64,000 nt of DNA, taken from Galeopsis tetrahit. Lineage: Eukaryota > Streptophyta > Magnoliopsida > Lamiales > Lamiaceae. Position 1 is the stretch's first letter. Every line of letters starts with the position of its first letter. Below, piece after piece: positions 33,605 through 43,400 of this stretch. The notes beneath the pieces are model-generated. The model did not search any database and had not been told where the DNA came from. It saw only the letters and a program-made list of their open reading frames with translations. The position numbers were made by a program, and so were the translations under genes. The DNA lies in contig OY776120.1 in NCBI GenBank assembly GCA_963675135.1, positions 15,962,001-16,026,000 on the forward strand, given 5' to 3'.

Positions 33605-34381
33605 CAAGTAGCAGGCCCTGAGGTAATAGGCCCCCAAAAATGCTTTGCAGAATACTTTGGCAAGGAATTCTCTCATGGCAGGTGTGGATTATGTGATGTC
33701 TGCAGCAATGGGTCCCCAAAAATTCAAGATTTGGAAGTTGAGGCAACTTTACTCTTGCAGCTTATTGCCACACATTATGAATATAAAACTTGTCATGATG
33801 GCTTTTATTATGATGATGCCATTCACAACTTCAAGGGAAGGATGTTGAAGGAAATCCTGCACACCAATGCTTTTGTCATAATGCTTAAGAAACAAAATCA
33901 CATATTTGCTTGTTTACATATGTTCTCTTCTGGAGAGAATTTCAGCATAATGAACAATGTGGTGAATGGTGAACAAAGCAAGGGTAATGTTTGGGGCCAT
34001 GGGTTGGTTCTGGAGAATACTAAATATGAGTTTGAAGTAGGATTTAATCTCCATGTGCTTTTGATTGATGAGATTCATGTCTCAAAATTAAAGTTTGAGG
34101 TTGGAATATTAGCGAGCAACGAATATCAGATTCTTGATGAAATCATTTTCATCTTAGATCCTTGGGGACAAGGATCTCAAAATGGGGGGAGTATTGTCAT
34201 GGGCATGAGTTATGAGAATAGTGCTCAAGAGTTGTATCCTCAAACAATTAAAGACAACATTGGGCCACTATCTTTTAAATTACATTTTGTAATGGAATTA
34301 GCCCATTTGCTTATTATTTCCAATTGGACATTAGTCCTTATGTTCTTAGGACCATTAGTATTTTATCTTATGTGTTTCTAG
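32681..34381 (+). CDS. 566-codon open frame of C, containing a RecQ zinc-domain fragment
   Basis: A long, unbroken frame in a non-autonomous element. Residues 1-310 are unrecognised, with hydrophobic stretches around 250-310. Residues about 313-368 (33617-33784) resemble the zinc-binding part of RecQ-family helicases, with KCFAEYFGKEF, CGLCDVC and LEVEATLLLQLIATH; the arrangement of one Cys before YFG and three in CGLCDVC is the family pattern, and I think of RecQ-sim-type plant proteins. No helicase motifs (DEAH, Walker A) are present. The last about 60 codons are 3' LTR. Probably a captured gene piece, not a helicase. Confidence 0.5.
   Translation: MNLANVEAAKFGNAKVCKNLTSSVIAIFPSTRHWVTKLLPSNKFLSDEYWPPPMILLLCCYDFTYLVLDNYVALICRARATSRAFLFCLNMRFNLLIEIAYLFELRRRLSIVKHWVYMVFDLRACEAFDSFKSSMAYYVNGGDKLESTKVEESYVVLVQGVIEEMVHKVTKALMMEDSSNGFTLGCCGEKLFKKISSVKKTKYLMVVIKDLIEWFLFPCILECLIVSLIVDNEQSTGVWDLKIWGRCSFVLVTVSGILVTKWLLNFVNLLIELNYLLKKVWYFLSAMKKSVCVCNWLALVLLIWFLIYQVAGPEVIGPQKCFAEYFGKEFSHGRCGLCDVCSNGSPKIQDLEVEATLLLQLIATHYEYKTCHDGFYYDDAIHNFKGRMLKEILHTNAFVIMLKKQNHIFACLHMFSSGENFSIMNNVVNGEQSKGNVWGHGLVLENTKYEFEVGFNLHVLLIDEIHVSKLKFEVGILASNEYQILDEIIFILDPWGQGSQNGGSIVMGMSYENSAQELYPQTIKDNIGPLSFKLHFVMELAHLLIISNWTLVLMFLGPLVFYLMCF
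33605..33790 (+). pseudogene. RecQ helicase zinc-binding domain fragment
   Basis: Codons for KC (33638-33643), YFGKEF, and CGLCDVC (33683-33703) followed by SNGSPKIQDLEVEA. RecQ proteins carry a zinc-binding domain with the same Cys spacing just after the helicase core. An AG before 33605-33615 and downstream divergence suggest one exon plus intron remnants; the surrounding frame does not look like RecQ. Recognised from memory, not searched. Confidence 0.6.
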
Positions 34382-34570
34382 GTTTAAATAGGAAATATTA
34401 TCAATGAAATGGCAAGCAGAAAATATTCCTAAAATCTCTTCTCTCTCAATCTTCTCTCTCTAGCGTCTTTTTCCCTTTCTTTTACAAACATTCATCTTCT
34501 CAACCAATTTCTTCTTGGAAAATTATCATAAAATTATATGGATTACAAGAGTAGTGATGGGTTCACTACA
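34195..34570 (+). repeat. C 3' LTR with preceding purine tract
   Basis: 376 bp starting TGTCATGGGCATGAG and ending GTTCACTACA, followed by the duplicated CAAAG (34571-34575). The purine tract TGGGGGGAGTAT (about 34183-34194) precedes it. Confidence 0.93.
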
Positions 34571-34991
34571 CAAAGCAAAAGAAGAAAATGTCCTTGTGTT
34601 TGATAGCAATTATGTGGATTATTTAGCCCTTCAAGATGAGCTACCAAGGTGGTATCCCCTGAAGAAGAAGTGGAAAATTCAACACCACATAGTAAGAAAA
34701 TTTGGTCCTCTCCCTACCTATGAAGATGAATTCTTCCAGTTCAATCAGTTCATGAACATTGAAGATCAAGAGTTCTGGAAAGAAGTAGTCAAGACAGCCA
34801 AAGAACTTGACAACTGCAGAATCCTAACTCTAGAAGAACCTAAATGGGATCCTCCCACTCTGGGCTCCGGAAGGACAGACTGGATTGAAGTCAAAAGGAT
34901 TCTGGAGAAGATCTACGAAGAGGAGAATGTTACAGACCTGCAGCACATGGAAGAAGTTCGAGCTCATCTGTACCTTGCTTTCCGCATCTGA
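34571..34991 (+). pseudogene. Env-like gene of B, segment 3 (C-terminal domain)
   Basis: Resumes B's frame after C: the conserved C-terminal domain with VLVFDSNYVDYLALQDELPR, LKKKWKIQHHIVRKFG and the final LYLAFRI before TGA at 34989-34991. Closest to A's domain and to G's; E and F have recognisable but distant versions. The domain is about 145 residues. Function unknown. Confidence 0.9.
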
Positions 34992-35214
34992 AGATCAGAA
35001 GACCTGATGAAGACCACTTTCGAAGTTTAAAGAAACTATCACTTGTAATCTGTAAAAACTCTATATATAATCAAGTTTTAGTTCTCTTTGCTTACAAGAC
35101 AAACTCTCATTGTCTTCATCAGATACTTCAGTTTTAAGAAGTTTATAAACTCTTATCTTATTTATTAAGAGCATTTATCAAGTATAGTTTTGGCTTCATA
35201 AAAAAGGGGGAAAT
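34992..35214 (+). other. B 3' untranslated region and polypurine tract
   Basis: Short non-coding stretch. PPT AAAAAAGGGGGAAAT (35200-35214) follows GGCTTCAT and directly precedes the 3' LTR. Matches the corresponding stretch of A read on the other strand (1665-1887). Confidence 0.9.
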
Positions 35215-36686
35215 TGTTGGGATGAAAATTCACCCTAAGCCCCACTTGATGTTAGAATAGTTTTGATGGCCAAAACACTTAGAGTTTATAAATGTAATAG
35301 GATCAGCTGACTCTGTATAGAACAGCTTAGACTAGTCTTGTGTGATCAACTGTATGGATATCAGCTGATTAGCACAGTCCCGGCTTACATGCGCTCCCTC
35401 AAGATGAGAAGAGTAGAAGACATGAAGACTAGAAGATCCTTGAAGGCCAGATAAGTTAAGGTGTTTGTATACCTACTTATCTGATGGAGTCCAAGTTGAA
35501 GATGGCCCTAATGCAGCACAAGTATTTACCAGATCAGAAGAGTTCTACTCGACTGATATCAGAAGACAGAAGTACAAGGCCAGACGAGTAGTCAGAAGAC
35601 TAGTAGTGCAGATCAGAAGACTAGTAGTGCAGATCAGAAGACTAGGTGCTCGTCCAGGACTCGACTGATTCCAAAGTCATCTTGCAATTCGAATGAAGAT
35701 TTACCTTACTTAGAAGATTGACATGATCCCAGGATTGGAGCAATCAAGCAGCTGGAATCAAGGAATCAAGCCAATATGGAAAGATTGCCCCAACGGCTAG
35801 TCAACTCCAACGGCTAGTTTCAAGAAATCACCATTATAAATACAAGAGGATGAGAAATCACAAGTACGAAGTCACAACGAGAGAATTCAACAAGCTAAGC
35901 AAGCAATCAAGCAAAAAGCCATACTGTTTTAAGAGTTCTCCAAGAGCCAGAATCCATAAGAACATCCCTAGCTCTTAAGTGATTTCTATCCAACCTAAGA
36001 ACCTGAATCATATTCATATTGTAAATCCTTTGATTTAGGCATAGTGGTTAAGCATATTATAAGCTTGAACCATTAGTTGGAAACATTCAAAAACCCCAAA
36101 CCCCCACCGAAAGGTTAAAGTTTTTGAGCCCCTGCAAAGTGCAAGTGCTTACAGTCACTTGTGGAGACCGTAGCAGTGAGGACTGCTCAGATCTCAAAGT
36201 CCTACCCTTGGGACTATAAAGGTCAAACCCTTGTAATTTTTGGTAAATTAAAGGGATTAAACATCACGTTAGGACGTGAAAGTGGACGTAGGATCGTATA
36301 TCCGAACCACTATAAACCTGGTGTTATTTATCTTTCTGCACTTTACTTTATTGTCATTTCCATACATTTTATATAGTGCATACTGTGATTTCAACAATCT
36401 TCAAATTAAGGCCATTACTTTCAAACCAGCATCAGCTGAGTATTTTCATTAAGTAAACAACTTGGCATTTTCAAAAGAAACTAAAGAACGAGTCTAAACA
36501 AGGCCTACCATAATTCCGCATATAATCTCTTCATCAGATCACTATAGTCATCTGGACCAGCAGGCCTGTAGTCCAGTTGACATAGAAATCAGAAGAGGTT
36601 CCCAACTCTTTTGAAAAAGTTTTAAAGTCTATTCACCCCTCCCCTCTAGACTTTAATCCCATTCACTACTCGTTCAGGGACCAACA
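35215..36686 (+). repeat. B 3' LTR
   Basis: 1472 bp, TGTTGGGATG to GGGACCAACA. Same family as A's LTRs. Distinctive: a 21-bp tandem duplication with core CAGAAGACTAGTAGTGCAGAT (35593-35613 and 35614-35634, plus a partial third). TATA box 35835-35842, U5 inverted repeat 36624-36654. The left partner LTR is outside the window. Confidence 0.94.
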
Positions 36687-38911
36687 TTGAGTATCAGTGT
36701 GAATCTTGGATGATTTAGAAGAGTTATATATATTCTTGTGAATATATCTGCTAAATCTATCTTTTGATTCATGTGCAGCATGCTTGAATCTTTGTGGATA
36801 GGCATTCAGATTACTTGATGTCCTTGGCATGTAGGATTCAAGTCTTCTGTACTCATTGTACTTAGGCTGGAAATTCCTTTGATAATTCATTGTAGGCCTT
36901 TTCATTAGAGTTGGTCTTCTTTGAATATCTTGTGGTTTTTTTGCCTGAGTCTGAGAGTTTTTCAGTTGAGTTGTCTTCCATTGACCTTTACTCATCTGAA
37001 TTGTCTCAGGCCTCTGAAATCTTGTCTTAGGTCTTGCAACCTTTGACTTGTGATTCAGGATAGTTGATATAATGGGTTGTTTACCTTTGTCCTTTATCTG
37101 TAGCAGCTTTTGCTTTAGTAATACTTGTTGAAGTATCACTTAGGCATGGTGAAGATATTTTATCCGGATTGTAACCAAGTCCAGATTTTTTAGTCATAGG
37201 CCTTTGCATCCCTTGTAGTTCATCTATTGAATCAGATGATTTATACAGGGCAGCCAATTTAAGTTTCACACTCTCTTCACTAGATTTAAGACATTCATGT
37301 TCCTTGAAAAGATGTTCAAACTTAGCCATCAATGCTTGGTAGTCTGAGTCCTTACTCTCATGAAGCTTAACTTGTTCTTCCAACTTAATAAGTTGTTCAG
37401 ATGACTTGTCCTTCAGAGTATTCAGCTCCTTAGTTAAGTCATTGCACAACTCATTAGTTCTCAGATCATGTTTAGCTTCAACCTGGGTAATTCTCTCAAT
37501 CTTAGCATTCAAGACTTTGTTTTCTTCTAAGGTTTGATCATGAATCTCTTGTAGTCTCATGAAGTCTTCCATTAACTTACCAAAAGTAAGCTTCAGGTTG
37601 TCTTCATTTGACATCATTGTGCTACTAGAATTGACAGAACTAGAAATAGATTGTACCTCATCATTGTCTTCAATAGCCATTAAGATGGAAGTTGATCATC
37701 TTCAGAGGTTTCTTCTTCAGCTCTCAATGCTTTTCTTTTTCCATACTTCTTGTCCCTCTTAGCTTGTCTTTCCTTCCTTTCCTTAGAAGTCAGCTCTGGA
37801 CAGTCATATTGAAAATGTCCTGTCTTCTTGCAGTTGTAGCATGTATCCTCATCTTCATCTTTCTTCTTTTCAGCATCTCTCTTCTTAGTTGATGAAGATG
37901 GATCTTCTTTGGAGTTGTCCCTTCTGGATCTCCTTTCATCATTCTTCTTCTCAGGTGAGTTGTATCTTCTTCTTCTATCTTGGTAAAACCTTTTGTATTT
38001 ACCAAATCTAGAATTTAATCTTTCAAGTCTTCTAGCCATCATGGCCAACTCATCTGAAATGTCAGCTTTGGAAGTTCCTTTTCCACTCTTGCTTGATTTG
38101 CTGACTTTCTGGAATCAGGTTCATTTGATTTGGCCTTCAGTGCAATCCCTTTGCTCTCAGGTTCCTCGGTGTTATGCTTTCTGTTCAAGTCATATTCATA
38201 TGCCTTGAGTTCTGAGAACACTTGTTGCATTGGCATTGTTGACAAATCCTTTGTATTCTGCATCATGACAGCATACACATTCCATTTGGTTGTCAAGCTC
38301 CTAAGAATCTTCAGAGCCACTTCTCTCTTGGAATATACTTTTCCAAGTGAGTTGATCTCATTCATGATGTCTGTGAACCTTCCATCCAGTTGATCAATGT
38401 TTTCATCAGACTTCATTCTGAATTGCTCATATTTTTTAAGAGCAACTTGAAGTTTGTTTTCCTTGATCTTGTCAGTTCCTTCACACATTAGAGCTAATGT
38501 GTCCCAAATCTCCTTTGTAGTTGTGCAGTGAAACACTCTACCCATTATAGCATCTGGAATGGTTTGATATAGGGTGTTCATTGCTACATAGTTGAGATTC
38601 TGCTTCTTTCTTTCTTCAGGAGTGAGCTCATCATCATCTTTTGGAATTTCTTGTGCTCCAGTTGCTCTTTGGGCTTCTGTAACATTTGTGTTAGGTTTCA
38701 TGAACACAAATGGACCTTTAGTGATCACCCTTAGCATTTCATCATGGAGACAGGCCAAGTGAGCTCTCATCCTTATCTTCCAGAAGTCATAATTCTCAAT
38801 ATAGAACATAGGCAGTTTCTGGTAAGATATCTTGTTGATGGGGTTGGTTCCCATAGCAGTAGGTGGTGGAACAGCTACACCAGAATTCTCAGAAGAAGAT
38901 GTGTTAGGCAT
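36687..38911 (-). pseudogene. gag: Gag of Sirevirus H (truncated by B)
   Basis: ATG 38911-38909 (MPNTSSSENSGVAVPPP). UBN2-like capsid with LPMFYIENYDFWKIRMRAHLA, WDTLALMCEGTDKIKENKLQ and LDGRFTDIMNEINSLGK. Zinc knuckle CYNCKKTGHFQYDC (about 37842-37801) and then a coiled coil (LKLTFGKLMEDFMRLQEI, then EEQVKLHESKDSD). At least three shifts (near 38050, 37680 and 37085-37140). Cut at 36687 where B's LTR begins. Clearly a different Sirevirus family from A (distant gag). Its pol must lie left of B, off-window. Confidence 0.88.
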
Positions 38912-38978
38912 AGTGAATAATAAAAAATAATGAATATCACAGAAAGTGCACAAGTAGATCAGTTTAGGTAACCAAAGT
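38912..38978 (-). other. H leader remnant, no primer site
   Basis: 67 bases between H's gag start and E's LTR. No tRNA-Met primer site is present, so E's LTR is not H's own 5' LTR; E was inserted into H's leader, or sequence was lost. The five bases AAAGT (38974-38978) would be E's left target duplication. Confidence 0.6.
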
Positions 38979-40297
38979 TGTAGGTCCCTAGTTGAGTTTA
39001 ATATTGAGTAAGCTAGTGAAAATGTCTAGAGGGGGGTGAATAGACTTTTCAAAAATCTTTCAATATATCAGTATACGAATGCGGAATATCAGAATTAATC
39101 AATGATCCCAATCAAGTTTATACTCAACTAAATTCTTGAACCCTGTATGAACACTCTACTAGTCTTGTTCAGATATGTAATTCAATCAATTAAGCAATTA
39201 ATCAATCAAACACAAATAAAACAGTAAAGTAAATCAAACACGAGATTTATAGTGGTTCGACAACTTGTCTACATCCACTCTCACAAACCCAGTTGTGATA
39301 TTCTTATTAACTCGTCCAATAGAGTAATGTGTGTTCTTGTAGTTTTAAGTCCCAAGAAATAAGACTTAGATCTTCTCGATAACACTACCAAGTGTTTCTT
39401 CGATCTTACTAGTGATTTACAAGTAACTAGCAACTTGAAACATTAAAATAAAACTTCTCTTTGTTCAGCAGTAGTCTTCTTTGATCTTCACTTGTCTTGC
39501 AGACTTGTCTTCCTGAACGCTAACTCTGAGAGTAATTCGCTTGAGTACGTCTTTAATTTGCTTCAGTATATTGAGTTTCAGTAGTCTTGAATCGTTGAAT
39601 ACACCAAGGTATTTATAGACTTCTGATTCTAATAACTTTCTGTTGTGTAACCAACCTTTCTTGAAAACTAACTCATAACTTCTTCAACTTATCCATCCAC
39701 GCGTTTATGTAGTTAATTAGTTATTTCCAACTAACTCTTCAATCCTTATCTTCACACGCGTTTTGAATAACTAACTCTTTCATTCTTATACTTGTTGTTG
39801 ACTTGTCTTGTTGACGCGCACCTGTCTTGTTTCAACACTTAGACAAATCTTGAGTCTTCCTCTTACTCATCTTGTCTTGCGCAGGTCTTCTTCTGTAGAC
39901 TTTATAATAGAACTAATCTAGTCCTAACAAGACTATTACATTACATTAAACTTTATAAAATAGGTTAGTCAACATAAGAATCTATACATTGAATATAAAC
40001 GAATACATATGAAAAATCATGAGCTTCTATACAATTCAAATAGCTCAGTAAACAACCTAACAAATATACAAAGTACTTATAATACGTACTTGTCTTTTAA
40101 ACAATTAAACTTTTCTTTTGAAACATAACTTGTCTTTTGAACTTTACTTGTGAACTCTACTGATCTGCTCAAGACGACTTTTTTAACTAGACTAGATCAG
40201 TCAACACTTAGAAAATATTCAAGTCTACTTTTGGCTTATCAAAACTCATCTTATCTTTTCATCATTTAGGACTTGTCTTAGGATTCATATCCCAATA
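38979..40297 (-). repeat. E 3' LTR
   Basis: 1319 bp. On the plus strand it starts TGTAGGTCCC and ends ATCCCAATA: the terminal dinucleotide is TA where all sister LTRs have CA, so the element strand begins TA instead of TG. TATA box 39610-39617; U5 inverted repeat 39021-39048. Rich in ACTTGTCTT words, unlike A's LTRs. Confidence 0.9.
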
Positions 40298-40475
40298 ATT
40301 TCCCCCTTTTTGATGAAGCCAAAACTACTTGAATCTTTTCACAATAGTAGACTAGTTAAGTAGTTATCTTGTCTTTTAATCATCAAAAGTACTTATCTTT
40401 TCATTCATTCATATAAAGATCAGTAGATTACACATACTAAATCAAAATAAAAAGACATAAGTAAAGAAATTACAC
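40298..40475 (-). other. E polypurine tract and 3' untranslated region
   Basis: PPT AAAAAGGGGGAAAT (40298-40311, element strand) preceded by GGCTTCATC (40312-40320); then about 155 bases with no gene. Confidence 0.9.
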
Positions 40476-43400
40476 TTAGTCAGTAATGTTACCTCCTTCT
40501 AAATTTGGAACACAAAAAGCATCGAGGAGTCTTCTATGGATTACTGAGATATGTTCTTCATTGTCGATCTTCACCTTGTCCAGCAACTCTTCTTCAAATT
40601 ACTTGATATGATTGAAGTCGATCCTCTTGCCAGAACTCAGCATAGGAGTAGTCCATTTCGGATAGATCGGCACCAATATGTTAAAGTTAACAACAGCAGC
40701 TATCCTCATGATCAGATTCCAAAGCTTCTGGTCTTGACCTTCCATAAATTTGTCAAACACAGCATATAGCTCTTCATTGCTGTCTGCATCACCAAACTTT
40801 CGAACGATCCAGTGATCCAACTCCCATTGCAACTTGACTTTGAACCAATCCTCTCTGTGTTCATTGTCAATGAAGTTGTCAATGTAAGCATCTTCAACAT
40901 CATCTGGATTAGCCTTCAAATTCTGCAATCTTCTAATATGCTTGCCAACCTTCTTCTTGCTAGCATAGTGAGATTCATCATCAATCTTTTGCTTCTTTAC
41001 AATTGCAGTCGCCTCTTCTTCAGCTTTAGGCTCTTCAATGATAAGCTCCCTCTTCACCTGTCTGGTTTGAACCTCAGGAGACGCAATACCCTTGCCTTTC
41101 ACTTGTCTCTTCTGCTCATCTGCCTTAGCTTGCTCAAGATCTGCTTTCTTGACTAGCTTTCCTCTCTTGGGCCTTCTTAGCTCTTCTATTGCAGTAGTAA
41201 CAGCCTTCATCTCTGGTTCAGCACTAGACTTTTCTTCAACTCTACTTGTCTCTTCCCCCTTTTTGGCTTCATCACTTGCCTTAAGAGTGAATAGACTAGT
41301 AAAGCGAGTCATCTCTTCTTTCAGAGCTTCTTTCATTGCTTCAGCAGCTAACTCAATCTGCCTCTGATGCGGCTTGTCGTGACTCATCTTGTCAAGACGA
41401 TCAGCAGTAAGCTCTAGCTTCCTTGAACTTGAGATTAGCTCATCTTTGAAATGCGTAGCTGTCTGCCTGAGTAACCTGTTCTGTTCAGTCAATTCTCTAA
41501 GGACAGTTCTAGAACGCACCAACTGATCTTGTGCTTCTCTTCGTTGCTCATCAGCTATCTCAATCTTTACTCGATAAAGACTTTCCATCTTGCTTGACTC
41601 TTCAGCCAATGATCTAGCAAAGTTGATCGAACGCTTCTCAAAATAATCAATCTGCCTCTTCAAGAATTCTTCGATTTGGGCATACATCTCTTGTCTGAAA
41701 GTTGAGTCCATCTTGTTGACTTCTCCAACTATCAACTCTCTCGAACTATCCACAAGAGACTGATTCTGCTCCACCAAAACTTCTTTCAATTTGGAATTTA
41801 AGAACTCATCTATGGAAGACTGAACAACATCCTTCAAGTCTGTCTTCAATCCTTCTAAGAAACCATCTAGAAAGACTCGAGAATCTTGAATAACAGCAAA
41901 CTCATCATCATCATTTTTAGCAATAATCTCATCTTCATCAAAGACAAAAGCTTCCACAAATTCATCATCTTCCTTACCGAATAAGATGGAGTTGTCTTCT
42001 TCTTCAGGCTGTTCTGAGACATTCTTCAATTCCAGTAATGGCTCAGATGTCTGAATACCAGCATCAACGAATTCAGTTTTCAACTCTTCTTCCAGCAGAT
42101 CAGTTTGAACTCCAACATCAAACTTGACCTCTGAAGACAATACATCATCAGAAATATTTAACATCCTTTTCACCAAGGCTGTCAAGGCATGGGCTGGGAA
42201 CAACTCCGAGTGGTCTCTGACTCCACTGTTCTCCTTCTGTTCCATCTCCCAATCTTGAAAATTGGAAATTCCGCCCATTCCAACAATAACTTCGAACAGG
42301 TCTTCCGTCGGGGCCTTATTCAATGCAACCCATGTGCATATCCTTAGGAGTTTCTCAAATTGGTTAGAAGATGAGTCGATCTCGATAGATGGGAGCATCT
42401 TTTTCAGATTGTTAGACACTTTCGCACGCATCCTCTTCTCTCTGAGACACATCGGATAATAAACAAGGGATTAGAATCTAATTTCGGAAGAGGTCTGAGC
42501 AAGTGGGGTCCTTGCCTCAGTTGTTGCAGTGGCAACTAGTGTAGTTTCTGAAACAGGTGGGTTGAGGGGTTCAACATTTTCTGTTGAGGTTGAGGGAATT
42601 TGGGTTGTGGTTTTTGTGGGCTTTGATGTGGCTTGGTTTGGTTCGACAACCGTAGGAGTATCAGTTGTATCGAATATAGTAGTGTGTTGGGTTATGTTGG
42701 CTCTCAGTGGTTGCACTGCCAACACAGATGAGGTTTTGGGTGCAGGTCTGGCACGAGATCGAAGAGATCTTACCTTGGTTTTAACAGGGAGAGAGAGAGG
42801 AATTGAAAGAGTTCTGGAAGAAGTACCAACCTTCTCAACAGTCGACTTGTCTGGCGAGGGACTCGACTCGACTCTCACCAGTCGATAGGTTTGAGCTACT
42901 TCAACACTTGTCTCCTCCTCTTTCTCTGGCTCCTTATCTGATTGAGTCTCTTCTGAATCCTCAGCAGCCTCAAACATAGCCTCCTCTGCCATATACTGAA
43001 CTAGTCTCCCACTAGTTCCAGCTTCAGCCTCCTCCTCAGATTTTTCACCATCATCCGACTCGTCTTCCTCAGTACTAGACGAGGCGGCTTCAAACATAGC
43101 ATCTTGAGGATTGATCTAAATTTGCTTGCTCACAGCAGCCCTTCCAGCAGTTTGCTTTGCGAGAGCCTCCTTCTTCAGATAATACTTCAACGCATGGAAC
43201 GACTTCCCTTTACTCCAACTCGTCTTGTTAGGCAGCAAGACGGGTAGAAGGATGCTTAACTTGTTGCCAAAACTTATAGCAGCAGACACAATCCACTCAG
43301 CTGAATCTGTGTCAACTCGCACGTTCCTTTCAAAATACATCAAGCGATCCACGAATAGCTTGTACCAATTTCCTTCCGTGATGCCGTCATAAATCGCGGC

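Larger units (their letters stand above)
21511..34570 (+). mobile_element. Element C: non-autonomous LTR retrotransposon carrying RecQ-like sequence
   Basis: LTRs 21511-21899 (389 bp) and 34195-34570 (376 bp), TG...CA, target duplication CAAAG (21506-21510, 34571-34575). Without the D insertion it is about 2.9 kb. It has a PBS, a short coiled-coil N-terminal frame, a 566-codon open frame and a purine tract before the 3' LTR, but no protease, integrase or reverse transcriptase. The LTRs differ at about 7 places plus a 13-bp repeat unit. Lineage not assigned; it depends on another element's enzymes. Confidence 0.9.
1..36686 (+). mobile_element. Sirevirus B (LTR copia), 3' part, interrupted by A and C
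   Basis: Plus-strand element of the same family as A and G. Only its env-like gene, 3' untranslated region, polypurine tract and 3' LTR are in the window; its left part is off the edge. Visible pieces are 1-228, 20539-21510 and 34571-36686. Joined at the two target duplications (AAGGG for A, CAAAG for C), the pieces read on without gap through one reading frame of the env-like gene, which proves the nesting. The 3' LTR ends at CA (36686) against H's gag; the next five bases, TTGAG, are the expected right target duplication, but the left copy is outside the window. Confidence 0.9.

Noticed and set aside
38979..40297. E's LTR as H's own 5' LTR (a gag directly followed by its LTR)
   Set aside because: No primer binding site lies between H's gag and this LTR, while a normal PPT and env-like gene lie on its other side, so it belongs to E.
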